This document shows positions 1 through 12,900 of a DNA stretch of 64,000 nucleotides, in pieces (position 1 is the first letter of the stretch; each line of letters opens with the position of its first letter). Location: assembly GCA_034231615.1 (NCBI GenBank), contig CM067307.1, positions 3,373,147-3,437,146 of the forward strand. The letters run 5' to 3'. A model generated the notes under the pieces. That model had not been told where the DNA came from and searched no databases. It worked only from the letters and a program-made list of their open reading frames with translations. The translations under genes were made by a program, and so were the position numbers. This stretch comes from Meghimatium bilineatum. Its lineage: Eukaryota > Mollusca > Gastropoda > Stylommatophora > Philomycidae.

Positions 1-195
1 AGAAATTATTAATCTCATTCGTGTTTTGGTCATTTTCGTATGCTTTGGCCATTTGTAAACTGTATATACTTATTCTTTGGCCGAAAAGTTGATGTGGCTT
101 AGTACGTGAAGAGTTACCTTCATCCCTGAGACAGAATACTTACTGTCATGAAATATACCTTTACTTTACGTGTTCTTATCATATTAGTTAGTTAG

Positions 196-700
196 TTAGT
201 TAGTCGTCGGCTCATCATCGCTGCAAACTGGACACGTCCATAGTTGCTCCGATCTCTCCTTGAGTGTATCCGCCATTACACTTCTGCTGACAATACCGGT
301 CCTATGCTGGTTGACCATTATTCTTCTGCATCCTCCAAAATGTTCACTTCTAGCAACACCGCATTTCAATCCCTGATCTTTAATCCTAGCCATTGAAAAG
401 GAATCATCATCCACATTAGTCTCACTCTCGCGTGCTATATCTCTTAAGGAGTTCAATACTTCAGCGCGATCCATCGCGTAGGCGATCATGTTTCTCCACG
501 ACTCTCTGTCTCTTCTGTTGTTAATAAGCTCGGTTGGTGAACTTCTACCGTGCCACAATACCAGTCCATCTAGCAACTTTTCTCTTTATTGCCCTCTATA
601 TCTTCTCCCGTTGATGTTTCCAGTGGTTATTAAGTGTTCAAGCTGTGTTCTTCTCAGCACATGCCCTAGACATCGTGACTGTCTGCCCCTATTGTTTGAT
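196..700 (-). mobile_element. LINE remnant: RT C-terminus joined to an RNase H-type LINE tail
   Basis: Read from 700 down, this is the degraded C-terminus of a non-LTR retrotransposon polyprotein. A segment like GHVLRRTQLEHLITTGNI is followed by a stop, then an open stretch with LVLWHG, TELI and a DRESWRNMIAYAM motif; the same layout recurs at 4.3, 12.7 and 54 kb. The last third (about residues 60-126 of the open frame) changes to a different element's tail with TGIVSRSVMADTL and the cysteine pair WTCPVC, as in RNase H-bearing LINEs. It therefore looks chimeric. A (TTAG)n run overlaps its end at 184-204. It is clearly a remnant; the LINE clade is uncertain. Confidence 0.75.
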
Positions 701-719
701 ATGAATGATCTTTTTAAGA

Positions 720-1345
720 TTACACTTGCAGCTATAAATTATATTTCATTGAATATAAGCTCGGGTTGGGGTTCTTGTAATGAAGTAGGGGGAGCCAGAT
801 ATTACGTCAATTATTAAGGGGGGGGGTTGTATGAACAAGTTTGACGTTTGTTTATAAGGGGGAGGGAGTTGGTTAAACAAACGTTGTCATCAAAAATAAC
901 GTTAGTCCCCACCCCCCCCCTTTTTAAAAAGATGTTGCCGCAGTAAATAGTACGAAGAAAGTACATAGTTTTGTTTTGTCATATTTTATGAAAAATGTAT
1001 GCACTTAAAATAATTTAATGAAAGCATTAAACAGTTTAATGAAAACATAAAACAATTTAATGAAAGCCTAAAACAACTTAATGAAAGCATGAAACAATTT
1101 AATGAAAGCATAAAACAATTTTATTGAGACCAACATTTGTTATTAACCCCATCCCTGCCTTATCAACATTTGTCACACTTATTTATACTATTTAACGTCC
1201 CTCAAAATTAAGATTAAAATCTTTTTGGGAGATAATTAAGCAAGGAAGGGGGGGTCGTGAACTATTGACAAGGGGGAAGGGAGAAGTGTTAAAACAATTG
1301 GCAGCACATAATTGACGCAATGTACGCAGCCCTTAGCTGTCCTGA
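720..1345. other. Interspersed repeat candidate with G runs
   Basis: Non-coding stretch with repeated motifs of the form ACGTCAATTATTAAGGGGG, long G and C homopolymers, and a short 21-bp array inside it. A C-rich stretch at about 13890-14480 carries the complementary motifs (GTCAAT next to CCCCTCCCCC, AATAATAACTGT), which suggests an inverted second copy of the same dispersed element. No terminal repeats or target duplication could be fixed by eye. Confidence 0.4.
1014..1122. repeat. Minisatellite, 21-bp unit x5
   Basis: Five tandem copies of a 21-bp unit beginning TTAATGAAAGCAT, with one or two substitutions between copies. The array lies within the G-run element above. Confidence 0.85.
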
Positions 1346-2099
1346 ATTATTGCCAACTCTGGGTATATTTCTTGTTTATTATTTTAACTGTTAAACAAAA
1401 TTTATTTGGGCTATACTTTTGTCATTTAATAGGTAACATTTAGTCGTAGTTTCAACTATCTGGCAACCTAACTAATCAGAGAAAAAAGACAGACAGAGAA
1501 GAGTAATATTGCATACATGAAAGAGAAGACAGAAAAATGAATGAATATATATAATCTGCTAGACTGTAATGAAAAGAACAGATTTCAACAAAACAGTAAG
1601 GATTGTATTTCTGAATGGTGTAGCGTTTTCCTGTAAGCAATGAGTCACGACCTAATCATGACAAGCAGAGAAATGACAATACAGAATTCAAAACTGCTAT
1701 GACTGACTGTGTGGTGTGCATTTCCTAGAATCAGCTCATCGTATTTCATGAACAAGAAAGGAAATACATTTTTGAACAACATAAGAATAACAAAATATAG
1801 TTGCAAATGGCGGATCAGATAAAAAGAAAATGCTAGAAAATTTGATGTCACACTATATTCTAGGAGACGAACATGAGCAGTATGGGGACAACGAAGTAAT
1901 TAAACTGTAAAAATAACAGATTGTCATACTGGCTTTGGTAGAATGCACCACTATTGACAAGATATGTATCTAATATATATAAATACATCTGCCTATTTAT
2001 CTATTCCTTGAGGTCCCGGGTTCGATCCACGGTTGCGAAAGGATTTTTTCTTTTGGAAGCGCAATCATGGACGCAAATGGCAAAAAAAACCAGGAGGTG
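1346..2099. other. Unannotated AT-rich stretch
   Basis: I see no gene or repeat array here. A B-box-like motif (GGTTCGATCC) near 2020 has no matching A box upstream. Confidence 0.4.
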
Positions 2100-2345
2100 T
2101 TAAGAATAATTAGCGTCCAGGAAGGCAGGCTTATGAATGCCATATTAAAGAAAAATGTAGTTTTCTTCCGTCACATTAAAATACACGAGGGCATGGACAG
2201 AGTTTTACTGAAGTAGATGATAGAAGGCAACAGGGGCAAAGGCCGCCATAGACGCCGTTGAAAAACTAACAGTTGTCGTCAAAGCCAAAAATTCAAGAGA
2301 TCGCGGGACATTCAGGAGATCCATAGAGAATATTACGTTCTGAAA
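2100..2345 (+). mobile_element. LINE remnant, reverse-transcriptase C-terminus
   Basis: A broken reading frame on + shows an RHIKIHEGMDRVLLK-type motif, then after a stop [12 protein letters not shown], and after a frame change NSRDRGTFRRS before a stop. This order (HIKRHEG, RGRQRRRW, RDxFRR) is the usual C-terminal tail of RTE/jockey-type non-LTR elements. At least one internal stop and one frameshift make it non-functional. Confidence 0.7.
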
Positions 2346-2384
2346 AGAATGTGTCACCTGGCGCATGCGGTTACGTCTGTGGGT

Positions 2385-2750
2385 CTCACCAATGACCCAC
2401 TAGACAAACCAACCATGCAACAGAAAACCTAAGTAGATGACATGCCTTTATATTGAGGTTTTCTTCTTATAGAAGCTTCTTGGCACATCATCTATACAAT
2501 CCCGCAGTCGTAACCTTCGATAAGAGTTACCATGTTGTTACCATGTTGTGTGCTTGAACTAGTTGCTGCCACGGCGTGGGTGGACGGAACAACAAAGAAA
2601 CCTGTCGCAAGGGCCAGAGTTGTGCCCTGATGTCGACGTCTGTTTCGGCGGCATTAGACTCGAAACACCACCGAGTTGGATGGCTGCTGTAACAGAGGGT
2701 GAAGCACATATAGGAATGCCCCACGTGCTGTGAGGCCAGTTTCTAATCAT
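2385..2750 (+). repeat. Dispersed repeat (SINE body), inverted partner at 31.9-32.3 kb
   Basis: About 350 bp that reappear in reverse complement at 31930-32290. Shared blocks include GATGACATGCCTTTATA, ATAGAAGCTTC, GGGCACAACTCTGG (in the other copy's orientation) and CAGTTTCTAATCA at the end. Small minus-strand frames over it are not genes. The partner copy is attached to a tRNA-like head, so this is probably the body of a composite SINE. Confidence 0.75.
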
Positions 2751-3015
2751 GAATATGTCACCTGATGTTGCTAGATAGATAGATGGCAGATAAACTATCT
2801 TTTATCAGCTATGCAATAAGATCTGGAGAACAGAAACTTGGCAAAGAGACTGGAAACTTACAGCATACATCCCAATTCCCAAAAGCGGCGATGTGCAAAT
2901 ATGTTCAAATTATAGAACAATCGCCTTGATCAGCCAAGCCAGTAAAATACTACTGCACATTATCATGAAAAGAATACATAACAAGATGGAAGATGAGATC
3001 CGCAAACCTCAAACA

Positions 3016-3150
3016 GGATTCAGAACTGGTAGATGTACAAGAGGATTCAGAACTGGTAGATGTACAAGAGGATTCAGAATTGGTAGATGTACAAGAGGAT
3101 TCAGAACTGGTAGATGTACAAGAGGATTCAGAACTGGTAGATGTACAAGA
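3016..3150 (+). repeat. Minisatellite, 27-bp unit x5, inside RT coding sequence
   Basis: Exactly five 27-bp copies encoding GFRTGRCTR in frame (one copy has I for T). The unit corresponds to a conserved RT block that normally occurs once. Confidence 0.95.
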
Positions 3151-3228
3151 GAGCATATATATACCATGAGGATGATCATAGAGAAATGTAGAGAGTATAA
3201 CAGCGAATTACATGCATGCTTCATAGGC

Positions 3229-3300
3229 TACACATTCGACTACACATTCAACTACACATTCAACTACACATTCGACTACACATTCGACTACATATTCGAA
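3229..3300 (+). repeat. Minisatellite, 12-bp unit x6, inside RT coding sequence
   Basis: Six copies of TACACATTCGAC with A/G variation at one position, encoding Y-T-F-D/N. It starts at the position of the reverse-transcriptase motif A tyrosine. Confidence 0.95.
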
Positions 3301-3420
3301 TGTGCGAAACCCCATCAATTATAGAAAATAATGAACGACATGGATTTCCCAAAACACGTTACATGACTCATAGCAGAGCTGTATACAGACCATAAAACAT
3401 ATCATATATCTCTCAATTTA

Positions 3421-3421
3421 T

Positions 3422-3456
<35 letters not shown>

Positions 3457-3720
3457 GGATGGATGGATGGATGGATGGATGGATGGATGGATGGATGGAT
3501 GGATGGATGGATGGATGGATGGATGGATGGATGGATGGATGGATGGATGGATGGATGGATGGATGGATCGGTGGATGGGTGGGTGGGTGGATATTGGGTG
3601 GATGGATGGGACGAACGGACAGACAGACAGACAGGTAGGCAGACAGGCATGCAGACAGATTGACTGGCAGACAAACAGACAGCCAAACATACATTCAGAC
3701 AGACTGATATACAGACAAAT
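3421..3720. repeat. Compound microsatellite (GATA)n-(GGAT)n-(ACAG)n
   Basis: Pure GATA repeats pass into about 30 GGAT repeats, then imperfect GGGT and ACAG/GCAG repeats. All six frames are open for long stretches only because the unit lacks stops; none is a gene. The array ends 40 bp before the splice acceptor of the first CCP exon. Confidence 0.97.
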
Positions 3721-3759
3721 GTATTATCCTAAGCTACATACACACATATTTCTGACCAG

Positions 3760-3936
3760 GTCAATGCCAGATTCCCTTTATTTTGAATGGAACTGTCAAG
3801 AACGAGCGTGAGGGTGTTTGGGTGAACCATGGATTTCGGGTTGAGTACATCTGCCTCAACGGGCTTGTTCTCAACGACACCAGACGTGTCATCTGTGAGA
3901 ATGGAACGTGGACTTTAATTCCCAGATGTGAACCTG
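3760..3936 (+). CDS. hig: CCP exon 1 in window (59 codons, phase 1-1)
   Basis: The exon follows acceptor TTTCTGACCAG and ends at donor CCTG|GTAAGT. It reads [15 protein letters not shown], then [15 protein letters not shown] and [14 protein letters not shown], the classic C...C...C.nG.W...PxC spacing of one sushi module. At 177 bp it is the same length as the next exon, as expected for one-module-per-exon genes. Choosing the acceptor at 3759 rather than the AG at 3770 gives the right phase and restores the first cysteine. Confidence 0.9.
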
Positions 3937-6900
3937 GTAAGTAGCTAATTAGTTCTAAAAGTTTGCTTGAACAGAATTAGATGAAATGTCGTGAAGGGGT
4001 TCAGCAAGTGATATACCCAACTAATTCGACAGTCGATATTACCCGAATATGGTATTAAATTGTACAACAATAGTGCTGACGTAAAACACAAGTTGGATTA
4101 GCTTTGCAATGAAAACAAAGTCCATCACATTATAGGTTATTCGTATAAAAAAAACAATTAACAGTTTCAGCATTAAGAATGAAACCTTGAAACTCGTGTA
4201 TACTGTTATTTGTATTGCTAGCAGCTATACCCTTATAATTACATATACCAAACTATGACTGTCCATCGTCACTGTCATATTTGTACTAACTTGGTGTTTA
4301 AGAAGAATGATGACAACTCCATGGACAGCTAAGAATACATTTCATAAGCGGGTTCAACCCGTTTTGGAAGTCCTCAGAGAGGTTGGTGTAAAACGACAAA
4401 TTATAGCAAAGATTAGAAGTAGACAATCAAGATTTTTAGGGCATGTGATGAGAAAAGTAAATCGTGAACATTTAGTAACCACTGGAAAGATAAAGGGAGA
4501 AGAGGAAGACACAGAGAGGAAGACAAATTTCTGGATGGATTGTCGTTGTGGCACAAAAATAAGTCACCATCTGAACTTTTGATAACACAAGAGACAGCGT
4601 TGTGGAAAACCATGATCGCATACGCCAATATATGGCACTTGATTGATTGAGTGATGAATTCATTGATTGATTGATTCATTGATTGATTGTAACGAAAATT
4701 GAAAAATAGTAAGCGCACCGAAGAAGACGTGAAATTCATTAGAAAATAACTGTCTTAGAAGAATATTCAATATTGATTCAGGAAGAATTCAGGCCAAATG
4801 AGTAAGAGAAGACCACAAAACAATATTTTTCTACAACAATAAAAAGAAAACGATGGACTCATATTGGGCATATACTTAGAATGAATGACAGCAGACTGCC
4901 AAGTACAAGCGTTAAATTGGGTACCAGATGGCAAAAGAAAAAGAGGAAGACCAAGAGAGACTCTTTGCAGAACAACCATCAAAGAAGGTATGACTATGAA
5001 TCCCAACAACATACAAGAATTACACACAGAAGCATCACATCGGTCGAACTGGAGAGCTCTGGTTTTCACTCAATTCACCGTGTTCAGCCATGAAGGAACA
5101 TCCATAGATAGAGTTTTACTATTGATTAGTTGTACTAGTAACATTGATTAGTTGTACTAGTAACATTGATTAGTTGTACTAGTAACATTGATTAGTTGTA
5201 CTAGTAACATTAATTAGTTGTACTAGTAACATTGATTAGTTGTACTAGTAACATTAATTAGTTGTACTAGTAACATTAATTAGTTGTACTAGTAACATTA
5301 ATTAGTTGTACTAGTAACATTAATTAGTTGTACTAGTAACATTAATTAGTTGTACTAGTAACATTGATTAGTTGTACTAGTAACATTGATTAGTTGTACT
5401 AGTAACATTAATTAGTTGTAATAGTAACATTAATTAGTTGTACTAGTAACATTGATTAGTTGTGCTAGTAACATTAATTAGTTGTACTAGTAACATTTAT
5501 TAGTTGTACTAGTAACATTGATTAGTTGTACTAGTAACATTGATTAGTTGTACTAGTAACATTGATTAGTTGTACTAGTAACATTGATTAGTTGTACTAG
5601 TAACATTAATTAGTTGTACTAGTAACATTGATTAGTTGTACTAGTAACATTGATTAGTTGTACTAGTAACATTGATTAGTTGTACTAGTAACATTGATTA
5701 GTTGTACTAGTAACATTGATTAGTTGTACTAGTAACATTAATTAGTTGTACTAGTAACATTGATTAGTTGTACTAGTAACATTGATTAGTTGTACTAGTA
5801 ACATTGATTAGTTGTACTAGTAACATTAATTAGTTGTACTAGTAACATTGATTAGTTGTACTAGTAACATTGATTAGTTGTACTAGTAACATTAATTAGT
5901 TGTACTAGTAACATTAATTAGTTGTACTAGTAACATTGATTAGTTGTACTAGTAACATTGATTAGTTGTACTAGTAACATTAATTAGTTGTACTAGTAAC
6001 ATTTATTAGTTGTACTAGTAACATTGATTAGTTGTACTAGTAACATTGATTAGTTGTACTAGTAACATTGATTAGTTGTACTAGTAACATTTATTAGTTG
6101 TACTAGTAACATTGATTAGTTGTACTAGTAACATTGATTAGTTGTACTAGTAACATTTATTAGTTGTACTAGTAACATTAATTAGTTGTACTAGTAACAT
6201 TTATTAGTTGTACTAGTAACATTGGTTAGTTGTACTAGTAACATTAATTAGTTGTACTAGTAACATTAATTAGTTGTACTAGTAACATTAATTAGTTGTA
6301 CTAGTAACATTAATTAGTTGTACTAGTAACATTTAATTAGTTGTACTAGTAACATTGATTAGTTGTACTAGTAACATTGATTAGTTGTACTAGTAACATT
6401 GATTAGTTGTACTAGTAACATTGATTAGTTGTACTAGTAACATTGATTAGTTGTACTAGTAACATTGATTAGTTGTACTAGTAACATTGATTAGTTGTAC
6501 TAGTAACATTGATTAGTTGTACTAGTAACATTGATTAGTTGTACTAGTAACATTGATTAGTTGTACTAGTAACATTGATTAGTTGTACTAGTAACATTGA
6601 TTAGTTGTACTAGTAACATTGATTAGTTGTACTAGTAACATTGATTAGTTGTACTAGTAACATTGATTAGTTGTACTAGTAACATTGATTAGTTGTACTA
6701 GTAACATTGATTAGTTGTATTAGTAACATTGATTAGTTGTACTAGTAACATTGATTAGTTGTACTAGTAACATTGATTAGTTGTACTAGTAACATTGATT
6801 AGTTGTACTAGTAACATTGATTACTTGTACTAGTAACATTGATTAGTTGTACTAGTAACATTGATTAGTTGTACTAGTAACATTGATTAGTTGTACTAGT

Positions 6901-9900
6901 AACATTAATTAGTTGTACTAGTAACATTGATTAGTTGTACTAGTAACATTGATTAGTTGTACTAGTAACATTAATTAGTTGTACTAGTAACATTGATTAG
7001 TTGTACTAGTAACATTGATTAGTTGTACTAGTAACATTAATTAGTTGTACTAGTAACATTGATTAGTTGTACTAGTAACATTGATTAGTTGTACTAGTAA
7101 CATTGATTAGTTGTACTAGTAACATTGATTAGTTGTACTAGTAACATTGATTAGTTGTACTAGTAACATTAATTAGTTGTACTAGTAACATTGATTAGTT
7201 GTACTAGTAACATTAATTAGTTGTACTAGTAACATTAATTAGTTGTACTAGTAACATTAATTAGTTGTACTAGTAACATTAATTAGTTGTACTAGTAACA
7301 TTGATTAGTTGTACTAGTAACATTGATTAGTTGTACTAGTAACATTGATTAGTTGTACTAGTAACATTAATTAGTTGTAATAGTAACATTAATTAGTTGT
7401 ACTAGTAACATTGATTAGTTGTGCTAGTAACATTAATTAGTTGTACTAGTAACATTGATTAGTTGTACTAGTAACATTGATTAGTTGTACTAGTAACATT
7501 GATTAGTTGTACTAGTAACATTGATTAGTTGTACTAGTAACATTGATTAGTTGTACTAGTAACATTAATTAGTTGTACTAGTAACATTGATTAGTTGTAC
7601 TAGTAACATTGATTAGTTGTACTAGTAACATTAATTAGTTGTACTAGTAACATTAATTAGTTGTACTAGTAACATTGATTAGTTGTACTAGTAACATTGA
7701 TTAGTTGTACTAGTAACATTAATTAGTTGTACTAGTAACATTTATTAGTTGTACTAGTAACATTGATTAGTTGTACTAGTAACATTGATTAGTTGTACTA
7801 GTAACATTGATTAGTTGTACTAGTAACATTTATTAGTTGTACTAGTAACATTGATTAGTTGTACTAGTAACATTGATTAGTTGTATTAGTAACATTTATT
7901 AGTTGTACTAGTAACATTAATTAGTTGTACTAGTAACATTTATTAGTTGTACTAGTAACATTGGTTAGTTGTACTAGTAACATTAATTAGTTGTACTAGT
8001 AACATTAATTAGTTGTACTAGTAACATTAATTAGTTGTACTAGTAACATTAATTAGTTGTACTAGTAACATTTAATTAGTTGTACTAGTAACATTGATTA
8101 GTTGTACTAGTAACATTGATTAGTTGTACTAGTAACATTGATTAGTTGTACTAGTAACATTGATTAGTTGTACTAGTAACATTGATTAGTTGTACTAGTA
8201 ACATTGATTAGTTGTACTAGTAACATTGATTAGTTGTACTAGTAACATTGATTAGTTGTACTAGTAACATTGATTAGTTGTACTAGTAACATTGATTAGT
8301 TGTACTAGTAACATTGATTAGTTGTACTAGTAACATTGATTAGTTTTACTAGTAACATTGATTAGTTGTACTAGTAACATTGATTAGTTGTACTAGTAAC
8401 ATTGATTAGTTGTACTAGTAACATTGATTAGTTGTACTAGTAACATTGATTAGTTGTATTAGTAACATTGATTAGTTGTACTAGTAACATTGATTAGTTG
8501 TACTAGTAACATTGATTAGTTGTACTAGTAACATTGATTAGTTGTACTAGTAACATTGATTACTTGTACTAGTAACATTGATTAGTTGTACTAGTAACAT
8601 TGATTAGTTGTACTAGTAACATTGATTAGTTGTACTAGTAACATTAATTAGTTGTACTAGTAACATTGATTAGTTGTACTAGTAACATTGATTAGTTGTA
8701 CTAGTAACATTGATTAGTTGTACTAGTAACATTAATTAGTTGTACTAGTAACATTGATTAGTTGTACTAGTAACATTGATTAGTTGTACTAGTAACATTA
8801 ATTAGTTGTACTAGTAACATTGATTAGTTGTACTAGTAACATTGATTAGTTGTACTAGTAACATTGATTAGTTGTACTAGTAACATTGATTAGTTGTACT
8901 AGTAACATTGATTAGTTGTACTAGTAACATTAATTAGTTGTACTAGTAACATTGATTAGTTGTACTAGTAACATTAATTAGTTGTACTAGTAACATTAAT
9001 TAGTTGTACTAGTAACATTAATTAGTTGTACTAGTAACATTAATTAGTTGTACTAGTAGCATTAATTAGTTGTACTAGTAACATTGATTAGTTGTACTAG
9101 TAACATTGATTAGTTGTACTAGTAACATTAATTAGTTGTAATAGTAACATTAATTAGTTGTACTAGTAACATTGATTAGTTGTGCTAGTAACATTAATTA
9201 GTTGTACTAGTAACATTGATTAGTTGTACTAGTAACATTGATTAGTTGTACTAGTAACATTGATTAGTTGTACTAGTAACATTGATTAGTTGTACTAGTA
9301 ACATTGATTAGTTGTACTAGTAACATTAATTAGTTGTACTAGTAACATTGATTAGTTGTACTAGTAACATTGATTAGTTGTACTAGTAACATTGATTAGT
9401 TGTACTAGTAACATTGATTAGTTGTACTAGTAACATTGATTAGTTGTACTAGTAACATTAATTAGTTGTACTAGTAACATTGATTAGTTGTACTAGTAAC
9501 ATTGATTAGTTGTACTAGTAACATTGATTAGTTGTACTAGTAACATTAATTAGTTGTACTAGTAACATTGATTAGTTGTACTAGTAACATTGATTAGTTG
9601 TACTAGTAACATTAATTAGTTGTACTAGTAACATTAATTAGTTGTACTAGTAACATTGATTAGTTGTACTAGTAACATTGATTAGTTGTACTAGTAACAT
9701 TAATTAGTTGTACTAGTAACATTTATTAGTTGTACTAGTAACATTGATTAGTTGTACTAGTAACATTGATTAGTTATACTAGTAACATTGATTAGTTGTA
9801 CTAGTAACATTTATTAGTTGTACTAGTAACATTGATTAGTTGTACTAGTAACATTGATTAGTTGTACTAGTAACATTTATTAGTTGTACTAGTAACATTA

Positions 9901-12900
9901 ATTAGTTGTACTAGTAACATTTATTAGTTGTACTAGTAACATTGGTTAGTTGTACTAGTAACATTAATTAGTTGTACTAGTAACATTAATTAGTTGTACT
10001 AGTAACATTAATTAGTTGTACTAGTAACATTAATTAGTTGTACTAGTAACATTGATTAGTTGTACTAGTAACATTGATTAGTTGTACTAGTAACATTGAT
10101 TAGTTGTACTAGTAACATTGATTAGTTGTACTAGTAACATTGATTAGTTGTACTAGTAACATTGATTAGTTGTACTAGTAACATTGATTAGTTGTACTAG
10201 TAACATTGATTAGTTGTACTAGTAACATTGATTAGTTGTACTAGTAACATTGATTAGTTGTACTAGTAACATTGATTAGTTGTACTAGTAACATTGATTA
10301 GTTGTACTAGTAACATTGATTAGTTGTACTAGTAACATTGATTAGTTGTACTAGTAACATTGATTAGTTGTACTAGTAACATTGATTAGTTGTACTAGTA
10401 ACATTGATTAGTTGTACTAGTAACATTGATTAGTTGTATTAGTAACATTGATTAGTTGTACTAGTAACATTGATTAGTTGTACTAGTAACATTGATTAGT
10501 TGTACTAGTAACATTAATTAGTTGTACTAGTAACATTGATTAGTTGTACTAGTAACATTGATTAGTTGTACTAGTAACATTGATTAGTTGTACTAGTAAC
10601 ATTGATTAGTTGTACTAGTAACATTAATTAGTTGTACTAGTAACATTGATTAGTTGTACTAGTAACATTGATTAGTTGTACTAGTAACATTGATTAGTTG
10701 TACTAGTAACATTAATTAGTTGTACTAGTAACATTGATTAGTTGTACTAGTAACATTGATTAGTTGTACTAGTAACATTAATTAGTTGTACTAGTAACAT
10801 TGATTAGTTGTACTAGTAACATTGATTAGTTGTACTAGTAACATTGATTAGTTGTACTAGTAACATTGATTAGTTGTACTAGTAACATTAATTAGTTGTA
10901 CTAGTAACATTAATTAGTTGTACTAGTAACATTGATTAGTTGTACTAGTAACATTGATTAGTTGTACTAGTAACATTGATTAGTTGTACTAGTAACATTG
11001 ATTAGTTGTACTAGTAACATTGATTAGTTGTACTAGTAACATTAATTAGTTGTACTAGTAACATTAATTAATTGTACTAGTAACATTAATTAGTTGTACT
11101 AGTAACATTGATTAGTTGTACTAGTAACATTGATTAGTTGTACTAGTAACATTGATTAGTTGTACTAGTAACATTAATTAGTTGTACTAGTAACATTAAT
11201 TAGTTGTACTAGTAACATTGATTAGTTGTACTAGTAACATTGATTAGTTGTACTAGTAACATTGATTAGTTGTACTAGTAACATTGATTAGTTGTACTAG
11301 TAACATTGATTAGTTGTACTAGTAACATTGATTAGTTGTACTAGTAACATTGATTAGTTGTACTAGTAACATTGATTAGTTGTACTAGTAACATTGATTA
11401 GTTGTACTAGTAACATTGATTAGTTGTAATAGTAACATTGATTAGTTGTACTAGTAACATTGATTAGTTGTACTAGTAACATTGATTAGTTGTACTAGTA
11501 ACATTGATTAGTTGTACTAGTAACATTGATTAGTTGTACTAGTAACATTGATTAGTTGTACTAGTAACATTGATTAGTTGTACTAGTAACATTGATTAGT
11601 TGTACTAGTAACATTAATTAGTTGTACTAGTAACATTAATTAGTTGTACTAGTAACATTAATTAGTTGTACTAGTAACATTAATTAGTTGTACTAGTAAC
11701 ATTAATTAGTTGTACTAGTAACATTAATTAGTTGTACTAGTAACATTAATTAGTTGTACTAGTAACATTAATTAGTTGTACTAGTAACATTGATTAGTTG
11801 TACTAGTAACATTAATTAGTTGTACTAGTAACATTGACAATACTACATCATTTTTAGAGGTATATCCAAATTGGACTAACGTTCACGGTTGAAAGCAGCG
11901 TGCCACACCAAGAGATGTAGACCTTCTCTTTATTTAGCCACATCACCATGTTCCGTGTGCTATATGTTGTACTGTCCTAATTCATTATTCAGATATCTAT
12001 TAGTATTGTGTTTGTCCATTGTAATATCTTCTTGTATTGAATCATCTAATATATTATTTTTATTTTAGCTCCATGTTACCAGCCCCCGCCTCTGATTTCT
12101 GACGGACACCGAGTATTCTTTCATCTTGCCCATGCAAGCCGTGCTCGATACTTCTGCATTGCTGGTTACAAACTGGTGAACGGTTATCGATACATGACCT
12201 GTGAGTTTGGACAATGGACGGGGATTAGACCACGCTGTGAAGAAAGTTAGTATCGATACTTGACATTAGCTCCAACGTTCATGAACATTCTTTCTCATGT
12301 CGAATTCGAAGAGTGGTTTATCAATTATATCTCTATCTATTCGCTAAATCCGTTGTTGCCTTTCAGCGTTAGGAGTAGAAGAGTTTTCTGGAAACGACCC
12401 TCTTGTGTGTTGAGTATATTGTGGAATGTGTCGCCTATTTATTTCAGTAGTCCATCGTTTTCGTGGTCGGCCTCTGGATTAATTCTCCGCGGTCTTAAGC
12501 TAGTTGTCCTGCCTCTACCAGTGACATTTCAGGCATTACTGAATGTCTTTTGTCCAACGGCGTCTTGGGCGGCCTTTGCCCCTGTTTCCTTCTACCATTC
12601 CCTCCAGTCACACTCTCTCCATGCCATCGTCAGCTTCGAAAACAGCTATTACACTTTTATTGTTTTTATTATTAGAAGACGATGATCACAGTTTATGGGT
12701 CACGGTAAGAGAAGAGGGGGGTTGGAGAACATCGTAACAACTGGAAAGATCGAGGGTAAGAGAGACAGAGGAAGACAACGTGAGAAAATATTGCAAGCTT
12801 GGCATGATGCAGAATCATCAGAAACTATATTTAAATATATAACAGACAGAGGACTGTGGAGAGACATGATCGCCTACGTCGTAAGGTATGGTACCAATGA

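Larger units (their letters stand above)
2800..3420 (+). mobile_element. LINE reverse-transcriptase domain remnant with internal tandem expansions
   Basis: Translating + gives the finger/palm start of a non-LTR reverse transcriptase: LCNKIWRTETW, YIPIPKSGD, SNYRTIALISQASKILL, HNKMEDEI, then GFRTGRCTR and ELHACFIGY. After a frame change IMNDMDFPKH and LIAELYTDH follow in the expected order. Two segments are abnormally expanded: the GFRxGRxTR motif is present five times, and the tract after CFI-Y has become a TFDY/TFNY run where the catalytic motif A region normally reads YxKAFD. The element is certainly dead. Upstream endonuclease sequence is not present. Confidence 0.88.

Noticed and set aside
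2005-2060. SINE head from the motif GGTTCGATCC
   Set aside because: No A box at the proper distance; too little to call.
3402-3811. Open frames with HPSI or MDGW repeats
   Set aside because: Translations of GGAT microsatellite.
5121-11836. Telomeric or centromeric repeat
   Set aside because: The unit is not telomere-like, and the array is bounded by two exons of one gene.
12260-12685. 141-codon + frame after CCP exon 2
   Set aside because: It reads the antisense of minus-strand LINE tails in an intron.
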